Below are positions 7,896 through 17,869 of a DNA stretch of 64,000 bases, one piece after another (positions within the stretch are counted from its first letter, which is position 1; every line of letters starts with the position of its first letter). Both the position numbers and the translations under genes were made by a program. The DNA lies in assembly GCA_964583825.1 (NCBI GenBank), contig CAZOXM010000012.1:3041-67040 (forward strand), given 5' to 3'. The notes under the pieces were generated by a model that saw only the letters and a program-made list of their open reading frames with translations, was not told where the DNA came from and searched no databases. Origin of the DNA: GCA-1730015 sp964583825. Its GTDB lineage: Bacteria > Pseudomonadota > Gammaproteobacteria > Granulosicoccales > Granulosicoccaceae.

Positions 7896-8258
7896 ATGAA
7901 CTCAGAAGTATTAAACCATCCGTTAGCAATTGACGAACAGGTAATACGGAGTACAGGCGTCCAGCCTTCGGATAAAAATTATATGGTGGCGGTCTGCCTC
8001 TCCGGAGTATTCGGTGTATTGGGTATCCATCATTTTTATCTGGGGCGTTATCTGGAAGGGTTGTTGGATCTGACCCTCGCTCTTATCGCGCTTTTTCTGT
8101 ATGTAAACGGAAACGTCGGTTTGGCTTTACTTGTTTTCGCAATCGATTCTATACATGCCTTAATAGTAACCGTTATGTTATGGCAGGGCTCAATTAAGGA
8201 TGGCCTTGGGCGCCTGGTGTGCTACCCGGGTCAACGTCTTACCCCCGGAGAGTATTAA
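7896..8258 (+). CDS. TM2 domain membrane protein
   Basis: 120 residues. The central part has two hydrophobic helices joined by the TM2-type G-I-H-H-F-Y-L-G-R-Y motif (residues about 30-75), followed by a further hydrophobic segment and L-W-Q-G-S-I-K-D-G-L-G. TM2 proteins are small inner-membrane proteins of poorly known function. The AT-rich leader before ATG 7896 lacks a clear Shine-Dalgarno. It stands alone, with no functional link visible to its neighbours. Confidence 0.82.
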   Translation: MNSEVLNHPLAIDEQVIRSTGVQPSDKNYMVAVCLSGVFGVLGIHHFYLGRYLEGLLDLTLALIALFLYVNGNVGLALLVFAIDSIHALIVTVMLWQGSIKDGLGRLVCYPGQRLTPGEY

Positions 8259-8400
8259 CAGCCGCTTCAGATTTAAGTACAAAAGGTTTTGTACCTACGC
8301 TGTTGCTGTGCTTTTCCCTCGCGGTTTTGCCACCGGATCATAAAGGATTGCAACTACTGCATGTCCATTAAAACAACGGAACCTCTCGCAAGCCTGACTT

Positions 8401-8700
8401 TTACTCGACACGACGACCAAGCTTCACCCGCGCAACCACACCATCATGGAATTCAACAATGCGTAGAAACTGCCCACTGGGTGGTATATAAAGGTAGCGA
8501 TCTACATTGACATATCGACCCTTGATCTCGACAACACCGAGATACTCCTGCGCAGCAGGCGGGCCGCAATAGGCTCTGACCGCAAGCGAAGTATCACCCT
8601 GCAACACCAAATTCCCATTTTGGCAGCGGAACGCATGCGCCTGAGTTGTAAAAAGTGCTGTTATTAACGCAAGTGTCAGTAAAACGGCTTTTATTTGCAT
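8401..8700 (-). CDS. Exported DUF2845-type protein
   Basis: 99 residues from ATG 8700, chosen because the start is followed at once by a Sec signal peptide (M-Q-I-K-A-V-L-L then a hydrophobic core ending T-Q-A-H-A) and preceded by GAGGCAG. An upstream in-frame ATG at 8796 would bury that signal. The mature part begins F-R-C-Q-N-G-N-L-V and has a second cysteine (A-Y-C-G-P-P), so a periplasmic disulfide is likely. It matches the DUF2845 pattern as I remember it; the function is unknown. Confidence 0.8.
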   Translation of the reverse strand: MQIKAVLLTLALITALFTTQAHAFRCQNGNLVLQGDTSLAVRAYCGPPAAQEYLGVVEIKGRYVNVDRYLYIPPSGQFLRIVEFHDGVVARVKLGRRVE

Positions 8701-9088
8701 CGTTCTGCCTCGCAAAAGGACACAGTAGATCACTGGATATCTGTAGAAGAACTGAATGCGTTCCGTTGTCGTTGTGACCAGTATGGAATATCTCAAGCGT
8801 TTACAACGCAGCCATCGCGGCTGTCACTGTAAAAATTCGCCTACCTTGTTTTCCAGGCAGCCCAGCGGTTATAACCACTGTGACTAACCGAGGATTGACC
8901 CGTCCGGCATTGCCCGGAGCTGGTAGCCCTCCGTCAAGCGCGTTCGGAATAACAGCCTGTTTGGCACCTCATTATCAATCCACTCGCGAATTTGATCGCG
9001 CGATATACAACCTACCGTTGCAATCGGCACCGTTCAGGTGGACTCTGCGCGAGTGGGTCACGGATCTGTCTGCATTTTATTACAGCAG

Positions 9089-9934
9089 TTAACGAGCACA
9101 CGCATAGTAGGGGCTATCGGGGCGCAGGCTTCTGGCTCTAAGGATCATCGAGAGCTTGTACTGCTTTGCAGCTTCACAGGCCTCGGCTGCAAACTCGGTT
9201 TTGGAGATCTGCTCAAGGTACTCTACTGCGAACACCGGCTTACCCAATTCTGTGATTACCTTTACCTTGTCGCAATTGCCGTAAAAATAGCACGACTCCG
9301 ATTGCATCATGTCCACCACATCAGCAACCTGATCGATCAGGTCTTCACCGTTCTTCAAAGAAATAGCCATCCCGTTGCGATGCGCTTCGGCGGCCAGCCA
9401 TCGAATGTAGCGCACAGCATCGGCACGCGTCAGCGGGAAACCGGTTTCGTTCTCATAGCCATTGATGTTATCCGGATCGAGTACATCGAACCCCTTGCGA
9501 CGACAGGCTTGTATGCGCGCCCGCATAATCGGTGCAAGTAAATCAAGGCGTCGAATATCCAGCCACCATTCACCGGGCCATCCGTCATAGGGGCGACCGA
9601 TTAGAGCATCCGGAAACTGCTGGTAGTCGTTGCGCCAGTTCTCAGCGCTGCCCGCGCTGATATAACACATCACCTTCGCACCCTGACGCTGTGCATTTTG
9701 CACCGACTCGACAGACGCGTCGGCATCCACAGCATACACATTGACACCGGCTATTGGCACGAGATCACCCTGCAGTTGCAACTGCCATTGCAGGGAGTCG
9801 GTAACCTCAGGTTGCCACCACTGAGACAGTGGTGACGAGGAGGCAGCAGCGCAGCTGATCACAGCAGTTGCAATGAGCAGCCGAGCCAAAACGTGGCGAG
9901 CACCGTCAGGCAGAAAACAACTCCAGAATGTCAT
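9089..9934 (-). CDS. GH114-like glycosidase (endo-alpha-1,4-polygalactosaminidase family)
   Basis: 281 residues from ATG 9934, which overlaps the end of the helicase gene by 29 bp. An ATG at 9973 is also in frame. A signal sequence follows (A-R-L-L-I-A-T-A-V-I-S). The TIM-barrel family pattern is clear: W-Q-W-Q-L early, V-M-C-Y-I-S-A-G-S-A-E-N-W, G-E-W-W-L-D-I-R, G-F-D-V-L-D-P-D-N-I-N-G-Y and Y-N/S-L-K-N style strands. Family members cut galactosamine-containing polysaccharides of biofilms and cell envelopes. The D-P-D in place of the usual acidic catalytic pattern is worth checking. The overlap suggests co-transcription with the upstream helicase, although the two have no obvious shared role. 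Confidence 0.82.
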   Translation of the reverse strand: MTFWSCFLPDGARHVLARLLIATAVISCAAASSSPLSQWWQPEVTDSLQWQLQLQGDLVPIAGVNVYAVDADASVESVQNAQRQGAKVMCYISAGSAENWRNDYQQFPDALIGRPYDGWPGEWWLDIRRLDLLAPIMRARIQACRRKGFDVLDPDNINGYENETGFPLTRADAVRYIRWLAAEAHRNGMAISLKNGEDLIDQVADVVDMMQSESCYFYGNCDKVKVITELGKPVFAVEYLEQISKTEFAAEACEAAKQYKLSMILRARSLRPDSPYYACAR

Positions 9935-12900
9935 CGGCTGCCAGACCCTGTACAACCTGCTCGCGATTCTCAACGACCAGATCGGCCAGCTCCTTTTTGC
10001 GACGCTGAAGGTCGAGAATTTTCTCTTCCACCGTTTGCTCTGTGATCATACGATACACAAACACCGGTTTATCCTGCCCGATGCGGTGAGCTCTATCGAT
10101 CGCCTGATTCTCTACCGCCGGATTCCACCACGGATCGTACAGGATCACCGTGTCGGCGCGGGTCAGATTCAATCCGGTACCACCTGCTTTCAGCGAGATC
10201 AGGAAGACATCCGCCTCACCCGCCTGAAAACGATCAACCACTTCATCCCGGTTGCGAGTCTTGCCAGTCAGCTTGACGTAAGTCATACCTGCGGACTGTA
10301 TCTGCGCTTCGATCAACGACAACATTTCGGTGAACTGCGAGAACAACAGCACTCGCCTGCCCTCCTCGACAAACGTCGGCAGCATCTCCATCAGGGCATC
10401 GAGCTTGGCCGACTGCCTGACGCTTTGCGCCTGGCTCATTTTCACCAGACGCGGATCGAGACAGGTCTGGCGCATGCGCAGGAGCGCATCGAGCACGGTG
10501 ATATGACTCTGCCCCAGGCCACTCTCCGCCAGTGCCCGCCGGACCCTGGCCTCCATCGAGGCGCGAATTCCCTCGTACAGTACCGCCTGCTCCGGATACA
10601 GCGACACGCGCTGTACAATTTCAGTTTTCGAAGGCAACTCTGAAGCCACCGCATCTTTACTGCGCCTGAGGACAAACGGCTTTAGTCGTTTTGTCAGCGC
10701 AACCGATGACAGGCGATCGGCATTTTTTTCAATCGGTGTCCGGAATGTTTTATTGAAGTGCTTCTGATCACCAAAAAAGCCCGGCATCAAAAAGCGGAAC
10801 TGCGACCACACCTCACCCAGATGATTCTCAAGCGGCGTACCGGTCAGACAGAGCTTGTGACTCGCTTCGACCACACAGACGGCCTTGGCCTGTTTGGTCG
10901 ATGGATTCTTAATCGCCTGCGCCTCGTCCAGAATCAGATAGTGATAGCGCTGTTCCCGATGTACATCGAGATCACGGGACAGTAATGCGTAGGTGGTCAG
11001 CAGCAGATCGTATTCCTGCAGCCGCTCGAAATACATGGCTCTATCCACCCCGTGCAACACGGCCACTTTCAGATTGGGCGAGAATTTTTCAGCTTCGCGG
11101 CGCCAGTTACCCATCAGGCTGGTCGGCGCAACCACCAGTGACGGCACGTCGGCACGACCCGACTCTTTTTCGTGCAGTACAGTAGCCAGCGCCTGCACTG
11201 TCTTACCCAGCCCCATATCGTCGGCGAGTATGCCCCCAAGGTTAAACTCGCGCAGAAACTGCAGCCAGTTCAAACCATCGCGCTGATAGTCTCGCAGGTC
11301 AGCGGTTAGCGACTTCGGTACCTCGACGCTCTCGATACCGCTAAAGGACTTCAGTTTATTGAGTAACTCTGCCAGCCTTGCCGGAACTTCCCATTCGAGC
11401 TCCACTTCACCGGCAGCGATGATGCCGTCTGCAATATCGCTGATTACAGTGGCCTGCAGATCGGAAAATCGCAGCTTGCCATCGTCGTGCTCATGCATTT
11501 CAACCAGCACTTCGAGTACCGGCCGGATATGTTTAATTGGAAACTCGATCAGTGTTTCTTCATCGAGCCACACCGTCGCACAGGCTTCCGGATCGTCGAG
11601 GTAGCGCGGCAGATCAGGTCCCACTCGCTCAAGAAAGCCGGCCAACACCGGGATCAGCGCTATCGGCTGACCGTCAATCACGAAGTTGAGGTCAAGATCA
11701 AACCAGCGGTTCTCAGCCGAGTAGTCGATGTTCATCTGCCACTCTCGAGATGTGACAATTTTGAACTCAAACTCCGGCGTGCGCTCGACAATCCAGCCGT
11801 CGCGCTTGAGATCGGCCAGCTTGCTATCGATGAGATCCTGCCACAGCACCATGTCTTTCGAAGTTTTTGCATCGACCGTCAGGCGGATCGCACCATTGAC
11901 GTGCAGACGATTCACCCAGTCCGGCAAACCGGATCCGGTCAGCTCATTCATCAGAGCAAGTTCGCGATCCGGTATGCGAATAACCCGCACAAACTGACCG
12001 TTATCCTGTCGGTGCAAAAATTCCTTTTGATCAGTGATCGCCATCATGTGCGGCAGACGGGCACCATCGTAGTCAACCATGATTTCAGCAAAACGATGCG
12101 TACCGGATGCATCCTTATGCGCACTTAGGATCACTACACCCCGAGGATCAACACCCGAGATCTGTCGGATATCGAGATCTGCCGGCAACGGCAGATCCAC
12201 CGATTCAATCGATTCAACCATCAGTTCCGAGATACGCAGTGCGTCTTCCTTTGCCACCGCCGGCAGCTGCGGAATACCCGCGAGAAACTTTGGTGGCACG
12301 TCAGTTTCAATGACACCACAACGCGCGGAGCCGGGTTGCACGTACCAGGGTGGATCAGTTGGCAGCATGACAAATTTTTCGCTACTGCCGACCAGGCTCA
12401 CTTCCAGCTGACGCAGATCGTTACCGGGGGTGGTCCAGCTGGCAGAGACCGGCAGGTTCGGACCAAAGCTCAGCGGCTGTCGATCAAACGCTTCGTAGTA
12501 GCACGAACCGGTTTCCACCATCCAGCGAAACACCATGTAGCCATGCTCACCACTGAGATTAAGCCCGCCGGGACTGTCCTTTAAACCGATCAGTGCATTA
12601 CAGACCCTCGCATCGTGGCTGCTCAGATCAGTGGCATCGAAGTGTCGGCGGTCGAGCGACAGTGGCGAAGACTTGCCCAAACCACCACTGCGCAGCTTGC
12701 GGGCCGAATAAACAGCCACCTCAAAGCGCACGCTCTGTCGCTGCACCACCTGCCGTACCCGGTAAAGCACGACGACCGCTTCAGCTGCAAATGACAGCTC
12801 GTCCTGTTCGCTGTGGTTTTTCAATGCATCGCGCCACAGCGAAATCGCATCTTCAGAGCTGTCAGCACCGTTGTTGGTGTTTAGCCAGGAAAATATCGTT

Positions 12901-13205
12901 GCCGCCACATGCTTGCAGTTAAGCCGTACCGGACAACTGCAGGTACCCCGGAGACTTAAGTTTTCACGACCGCGCGTGACCACAAGGCGCAGTTCATAGG
13001 GCTGATCTGCAGAACCCGCGACCGAGGCGGTGACGGTTTTCGAACCGTCAAAAACCAGGTCTGCTACCCGGCCCTGAGCCGCGTACTCACGCCCTTTTTC
13101 GAGCGTTGACTCATCGAACTCGATGCCACAGGCGCGCAGCAGCTCATCCTCTCCGAATGGATTGAATGAATCTGAAACTTCACTGGGCAAATTTGCTGTG
13201 CTCAT
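9906..13205 (-). CDS. SWIM-domain SNF2-family helicase
   Basis: 1099 residues. A SWIM zinc motif lies at the N-terminus (C89-x-C91-x5-C97-x-H99). A long middle region of the type often found in bacterial SNF2 proteins follows, and then the two SNF2 lobes: L-A-D-D-M-G-L-G-K-T, L-I-L-D-E-A-Q-A-I-K-N, L-T-G-T-P-L-E-N, and C-terminal L-L-F-S-Q-F-T, K-A-G-G-T-G-L-N-L and D-R-A-H-R-I-G-Q. It should be an ATP-driven DNA or DNA-protein translocase; bacterial members have no agreed substrate. There are no restriction, nuclease or phage-defence genes next to it. The ATG 13205 start follows the MATCAP peptidase stop by 19 bp, so the two may be co-transcribed. Confidence 0.93.
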   Translation of the reverse strand: MSTANLPSEVSDSFNPFGEDELLRACGIEFDESTLEKGREYAAQGRVADLVFDGSKTVTASVAGSADQPYELRLVVTRGRENLSLRGTCSCPVRLNCKHVAATIFSWLNTNNGADSSEDAISLWRDALKNHSEQDELSFAAEAVVVLYRVRQVVQRQSVRFEVAVYSARKLRSGGLGKSSPLSLDRRHFDATDLSSHDARVCNALIGLKDSPGGLNLSGEHGYMVFRWMVETGSCYYEAFDRQPLSFGPNLPVSASWTTPGNDLRQLEVSLVGSSEKFVMLPTDPPWYVQPGSARCGVIETDVPPKFLAGIPQLPAVAKEDALRISELMVESIESVDLPLPADLDIRQISGVDPRGVVILSAHKDASGTHRFAEIMVDYDGARLPHMMAITDQKEFLHRQDNGQFVRVIRIPDRELALMNELTGSGLPDWVNRLHVNGAIRLTVDAKTSKDMVLWQDLIDSKLADLKRDGWIVERTPEFEFKIVTSREWQMNIDYSAENRWFDLDLNFVIDGQPIALIPVLAGFLERVGPDLPRYLDDPEACATVWLDEETLIEFPIKHIRPVLEVLVEMHEHDDGKLRFSDLQATVISDIADGIIAAGEVELEWEVPARLAELLNKLKSFSGIESVEVPKSLTADLRDYQRDGLNWLQFLREFNLGGILADDMGLGKTVQALATVLHEKESGRADVPSLVVAPTSLMGNWRREAEKFSPNLKVAVLHGVDRAMYFERLQEYDLLLTTYALLSRDLDVHREQRYHYLILDEAQAIKNPSTKQAKAVCVVEASHKLCLTGTPLENHLGEVWSQFRFLMPGFFGDQKHFNKTFRTPIEKNADRLSSVALTKRLKPFVLRRSKDAVASELPSKTEIVQRVSLYPEQAVLYEGIRASMEARVRRALAESGLGQSHITVLDALLRMRQTCLDPRLVKMSQAQSVRQSAKLDALMEMLPTFVEEGRRVLLFSQFTEMLSLIEAQIQSAGMTYVKLTGKTRNRDEVVDRFQAGEADVFLISLKAGGTGLNLTRADTVILYDPWWNPAVENQAIDRAHRIGQDKPVFVYRMITEQTVEEKILDLQRRKKELADLVVENREQVVQGLAADDILELFSA

Positions 13206-13224
13206 TGCTTGGTTTTACCTGGCA

Positions 13225-14490
13225 TCAACCGCCCATTTCAACAAGAGGAGCGCTTCGAAGCAAGTTCTCATAGTGCAGGCTCACTTGTCTGAGGTTTATT
13301 GTGTTCAAAAAACCGGAGTACGCGAGGTAGCTCAGCAGAAAACGCATATCGCTCGCCCAGCCCGGCAGGTAGTTCGGTGGTTTACAGAGACCCATGCTGG
13401 ATAGTTCGCACAACACGGGAATGTCATCAAGATCGAGCTTTCCACAGAACAGCAGGAGTAAACAGTCCGTTCTACCGTTAGCGACCAGTGCACGTAAAAA
13501 GTTGTGCACGCGAATTAATCCGTCCAGATAGACAATATCTTTGGTAAAAGGCGCGCCCCCGCTGAGCACACCGCCTCTGAAAACGCGCCGCGCATTTTCA
13601 AATGACTGGTTCTGTGAATCAGTCCGTTCAAGAAAGTACTGATAAACATCGAGAAAATCAGCGCCATCGACGGCCATTTGAATCGCCAGCGTGCGATCCG
13701 ACAGTCGACGGAGTCGATCGAGATCCATGGACCCGGTAATAAACTCGGCAAAAACAGCCAGCCCTTCCTGCGTGCGGGTCGTGCCGGCGTGACTTGAGCC
13801 AAGAATCGGCAGGTCAGTCTGATACATACCGTTCAGCGAGGTGGCGACGTGCACTCCTGCTTCGTGATGAATCAGCTGATCGATATCCTTGTCGTTGAAC
13901 TTTGCATCACGCCTGATGCGGATTCGCTCACGCCCTGCCAGTGCATTTGCGGAGAGCTCATCTACCAGCAGCACCTGCGGCGCATCGTCACCGAACATAT
14001 CCGTTACGGCGGTTTCAATCTGTGCAGCCAGATGCTCGCTGCTCACGGTTTCCTCAACCAGATACTTTCGGTTCAGCCCATCGAGCTGTGCCAGTGCATC
14101 CTCGAAGTCACCGGCGAGCGTAAGCGCCGTGCTTTGCTGATCAATCAGGTAATCACCGGGCGCACCGTAGAGTGCGCTCGAGTGGTGATAAAAATCTGCT
14201 GTACCGCAACAACACAGCATGTCGGCGCTGCGCTCGATGGAAAGTGCCTGGCGTTCGAGCCAGTTGTCGGCCGGCGAGTTCTGCATTAGCCGGCGAGCCT
14301 CGGTCAACGCTTCCCTGACCGGGTTGTCGTCAAAGGCGGGGTAGTCGACCTGTGGCAGCGCCAGCGCACCGCCCGCAAAAAAATGCTCGCGCACAGAGCC
14401 ATCCCAGGCGAGATGACTCAGCACGCGGGTTTGCCGTGCAGCCTGCTGCAGAATGCTGCAAATCTTTGTAATGCGTTGTTGCAAATGCAA
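13225..14490 (-). CDS. MATCAP/DUF1704 (QEGLA motif) metallopeptidase-like protein
   Basis: 421 residues. Zinc motif H-E-x-x-x-H at 209-214 (H-E-A-G-V-H) and Q-E-G-L-A at 241-245, the two signatures of the family annotated as flavohemoglobin expression-modulating QEGLA proteins. Eukaryotic relatives (MATCAP) are tubulin carboxypeptidases; the bacterial substrate is unknown. It has no signal peptide, so it is cytoplasmic. It lies between lptE, whose end is 67 bp away, and the SNF2 helicase gene. Confidence 0.9.
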   Translation of the reverse strand: MHLQQRITKICSILQQAARQTRVLSHLAWDGSVREHFFAGGALALPQVDYPAFDDNPVREALTEARRLMQNSPADNWLERQALSIERSADMLCCCGTADFYHHSSALYGAPGDYLIDQQSTALTLAGDFEDALAQLDGLNRKYLVEETVSSEHLAAQIETAVTDMFGDDAPQVLLVDELSANALAGRERIRIRRDAKFNDKDIDQLIHHEAGVHVATSLNGMYQTDLPILGSSHAGTTRTQEGLAVFAEFITGSMDLDRLRRLSDRTLAIQMAVDGADFLDVYQYFLERTDSQNQSFENARRVFRGGVLSGGAPFTKDIVYLDGLIRVHNFLRALVANGRTDCLLLLFCGKLDLDDIPVLCELSSMGLCKPPNYLPGWASDMRFLLSYLAYSGFLNTINLRQVSLHYENLLRSAPLVEMGG

Positions 14491-14557
14491 TCGCCCGGCT
14501 TACCGGGAGGCGGTAGGGAGAAGAATCACAGGGATATCAGCAGCACCATCGACCGCT

Positions 14558-15082
14558 TTACCTGAGACCGGAAAATATCACCAGCACCAGATGGCGGACC
14601 AACTCGTCAGCCATCTCACTGCGAAGAATCCTTTCCTCGTCGTCTTTCGCCAGCACATCGGTTTCGTCGTAGGTGTAGTCCCGCGCCACCGATACCGTTT
14701 GCTGTTTGGGTTGATTATTACTGTCGAATTCCAGTTGCCCGGCACGCACACCATCAACTGATCGAATCGTTTGCAGATCAATCGCGTGCAGCAGTTCATA
14801 CTCGCTGACTCTGCCGGAACTGCTGACCGACGCCACACGGCGCGAGATGACTTCGTCGGACAACACTACGATGGTATCTGCATCATCACGTACGGTTGCA
14901 AACCTGACCTGCTGTGCTGTCAGTGCATTGCGCAGTGGTTGCAGCACACTAACAGTGCCCCTTTCTTCGAGGTACAACTGTCCAACCAGCTCACTGCCGA
15001 ACTGCTGGCTGCCGCGCAGGCTGAACCCACACCCGGCAAGCAGGCCGCCCAGTGTGAGAATGATCAGAATTCGTCTATTCAT
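14558..15082 (-). CDS. lptE: LPS-assembly lipoprotein LptE
   Basis: 174 residues. It opens with a lipoprotein signal ending L-L-A-G-C-G-F-S-L-R-G, the lipobox and following G-F-x-L-R-G typical of LptE. LptE plugs the LptD barrel in the outer membrane and is needed for LPS delivery to the surface. Its start overlaps the leuS stop by 4 bp (ATGA), the conserved leuS-lptE arrangement of gammaproteobacteria. holA, which often follows, is absent here. Confidence 0.93.
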   Translation of the reverse strand: MNRRILIILTLGGLLAGCGFSLRGSQQFGSELVGQLYLEERGTVSVLQPLRNALTAQQVRFATVRDDADTIVVLSDEVISRRVASVSSSGRVSEYELLHAIDLQTIRSVDGVRAGQLEFDSNNQPKQQTVSVARDYTYDETDVLAKDDEERILRSEMADELVRHLVLVIFSGLR

Positions 15083-17673
15083 GAAGCCACAATATTGACC
15101 AGTTTTTCCGGCACGACAATAACTTTACGGATAGTTTTACCCTCGATGTGGCGCTGCACGTGCTCATCGGCCAGCGCCAGCGCCTCACACTGCTCTTTTG
15201 CACAATCGCTCGCTACGGTGATGCGACTTCGGAGCTTGCCGTTCACTTGCACGACCAGTTCCAACTCACTTTTAACCAGTGCACTTTCATCCAGTGCCGG
15301 CCAGCGCTCATCGACGACGGCGGTTGCCTTCCCGAGCCCGTACCACAGGGCATGACAAGCGTGCGGAATCACCGGAGAGAGCATCAACACAGAGGATTCC
15401 AGCGCTTCCTGCACAATCCGCCGGTCGGTATCATTGGCGACGACAAAACGATTGACGTCGTTCAACAACTCCATAATCGCAGCCAGCGCCGTATTAAATG
15501 TGTAGCGACGCTGCATGTCATCGGTCACTTTGCGAATCGTCTCATGAGTTTTGCGACGCAGCGCGCGCTGTTCATCGTTAAACGAATCCGCCTCTGCGGC
15601 AATTTTACCCACCTCCTGCAAACCGCCAGCGGTGTGGTTATGCACTGATTTCCAGAGCCGTTTGATAAATCGATTGGCTCCTTCGACCCCGGCATCACTC
15701 CACTCGAGTGACTGATCGGGGGGTGACGCAAACATCGAAAAGAACCGCACGGTATCGGCACCATACTGATCAATAAGTGCCTGCGGGTCGACACCATTGC
15801 CTTTGGATTTGGACATTTTTTCCATCCCGCCGACCGAGACAACTGCCCCGTCGACACTGCGGGTGGCTCCGATGACTTTGCCTTTATCGTCCTTGCTCAC
15901 ATCGACATCCGCCGGTGAGATATATTCCTTGTGGCCTCTTTCATCTTCGGTGAAAAAAGTCTCGGCAACGACCATGCCCTGTGTCAGCAAACGCGTAAAG
16001 GGTTCGTCGGAGTTCACCAGCCCGACATCACGCATCAGCTTGTGATAGAAACGGGCGTACAGCAGGTGCAGCACTGCGTGTTCAATACCACCAATATACT
16101 GATCGACCGGCAGCCAGTAGTTGGCACGCTCATCGAGCATGGAGTCCGCACCGGCACAACAGAAACGCGCGTAGTACCACGAAGATTCAAAAAACGTATC
16201 AAATGTGTCTGTTTCCCGCGTACCCGGTTCATCGGTTCCGGGAAACGTCGTTTCATAAAACGCGGGGTCTGATTTGATCGGTGAATTTACACCGGAGAAC
16301 TCGACATCTTCCGGCAAAACAACCGGCAGCTCATTTTCCGGCACGGTTTTCATTTCACCGTGCTCGTTGTACACCACCGGTATCGGGCAGCCCCAGTAGC
16401 GCTGGCGCGAAATACCCCAGTCACGCAGGCGATAGTTCACTTTGCGCCGGCCGCGTCCTTCACTTTCAAGTCGCTGACAAATGGCGTCGAAGGCCGCGTT
16501 GAAGTCGAGCCCATCAAAACTTTCCGAGTGACAGAGCCTGCCATGCGCCACCATCGCAGCAGCAGACACATCGGCCGGCTGATCATCCGCGTCGCAAATG
16601 ACAACACGCTTTTCAATATCGTACTTGTCGGCAAACTCCCAGTCGCGCTGATCGTGCGCAGGCACCGCCATCACCGCACCGGTGCCGTAGCCCATCAATA
16701 CAAAGTTTGCGACCCACACGCTGACTTTCTCGCCGGACAATGGATGTATCAGGTGAATGCCGAGTGGCATCCCTTTCTTTTCCATGGTCTCCATATTGGC
16801 TTCGGAGGTATCCGTCTTTTTACAAGCCTCGATAAAGGCGGCAATTTCAGCATTGCTCTCTGCCGCTTTCTTTGCCAGCGGGTGCTCGGCTGCCACCGCC
16901 GCATAAGTGACGCCATAAATAGTGTCCGGCCGTGTGGTGTACACCGCCAGTTTACTGCCGTCTTCCACTTCGAACTCGAACTCAAGCCCCTCCGAGCGAC
17001 CGATCCAGTTGCGCTGCATGGTACGCACGGAATCGGGCCAGCCATCCAGTTTGTCTATATCGTTCAGCAGTTCCTCTGCATAGTCGGTAATGCGTAAAAA
17101 CCACTGCGGAATCTCACGCCGCTCGACCAGCGCACCGGAGCGCCAGCCTCGCCCGTCGACTACCTGCTCGTTGGCGAGGACGGTTTGCTCCATCGGGTCC
17201 CAGTTGACGACCGCCATCTTGCGATAGGCCAGCCCTTTTTCTACCAGCCTGGTAAAAAACCACTGCTCCCATCGATAATATTCAGGCGTACAGGTGGCAA
17301 GCTCGCGGGACCAGTCGTAGGCAAAGCCCAGACTTTGCAGCTGCTCTTTCATATACGCGATATTTTCATAGGTCCAGGCAGCAGCGGGCACTTTATTTTT
17401 AATCGCAGCATTTTCTGCCGGCAACCCGAATGCATCCCAGCCCATTGGCTGCAATACATTCTTACCCTGCATGCGCTGAAAACGGGAAATCACATCCCCG
17501 ATGCTGTAGTTGCGCACGTGCCCCATGTGCAGCTTGCCGCTGGGGTACGGGAACATTGAGAGACAATAGTATTTTTCGCGCGACGGATCTTCCGTCACTT
17601 CAAAGCAGCGATTGTCGTTCCAGTAAGACTGCGCAGCGGTTTCAACTGCGGCGTTGTCATAGACTTCTTGCAT
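15079..17673 (-). CDS. leuS: Leucyl-tRNA synthetase
   Basis: 864 residues, normal for bacterial LeuRS. Class I signatures: H-M-G-H at 49-52 within P-Y-P-S-G-K-L-H-M-G-H, and K-M-S-K-S at about residue 620. The CP1 editing domain (G-T-G-A-V-M-A-V-P-A-H-D-Q-R-D) and the C-terminal tRNA-binding domain are intact. It charges tRNA-Leu and hydrolyses mischarged products. The next gene, lptE, is translationally coupled by a 4-bp overlap. The promoter must lie in the 196-bp gap at 17674-17869. Confidence 0.98.
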   Translation of the reverse strand: MQEVYDNAAVETAAQSYWNDNRCFEVTEDPSREKYYCLSMFPYPSGKLHMGHVRNYSIGDVISRFQRMQGKNVLQPMGWDAFGLPAENAAIKNKVPAAAWTYENIAYMKEQLQSLGFAYDWSRELATCTPEYYRWEQWFFTRLVEKGLAYRKMAVVNWDPMEQTVLANEQVVDGRGWRSGALVERREIPQWFLRITDYAEELLNDIDKLDGWPDSVRTMQRNWIGRSEGLEFEFEVEDGSKLAVYTTRPDTIYGVTYAAVAAEHPLAKKAAESNAEIAAFIEACKKTDTSEANMETMEKKGMPLGIHLIHPLSGEKVSVWVANFVLMGYGTGAVMAVPAHDQRDWEFADKYDIEKRVVICDADDQPADVSAAAMVAHGRLCHSESFDGLDFNAAFDAICQRLESEGRGRRKVNYRLRDWGISRQRYWGCPIPVVYNEHGEMKTVPENELPVVLPEDVEFSGVNSPIKSDPAFYETTFPGTDEPGTRETDTFDTFFESSWYYARFCCAGADSMLDERANYWLPVDQYIGGIEHAVLHLLYARFYHKLMRDVGLVNSDEPFTRLLTQGMVVAETFFTEDERGHKEYISPADVDVSKDDKGKVIGATRSVDGAVVSVGGMEKMSKSKGNGVDPQALIDQYGADTVRFFSMFASPPDQSLEWSDAGVEGANRFIKRLWKSVHNHTAGGLQEVGKIAAEADSFNDEQRALRRKTHETIRKVTDDMQRRYTFNTALAAIMELLNDVNRFVVANDTDRRIVQEALESSVLMLSPVIPHACHALWYGLGKATAVVDERWPALDESALVKSELELVVQVNGKLRSRITVASDCAKEQCEALALADEHVQRHIEGKTIRKVIVVPEKLVNIVAS

Positions 17674-17869
17674 GCGATTTCGAACTTGCGATGTGCGTGA
17701 GTGTCAGCGCGGGCGGACAATACAGCCCGTCCCCAGCCCTCCTATGATACAGCAATAGCTGCTATTTGCATGATTCGCAACCTGTCCCACCGCCAGCCTG
17801 CCGAATATGTATAAATTGCCAGAAGTCACAGCAGTGCTGAAACGATTTTCAAGGCAAACCTGATGCGTT

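Noticed and set aside
16360..17097. Plus-strand frame of 245 codons inside leuS
   Set aside because: Shadow of the leuS frame.
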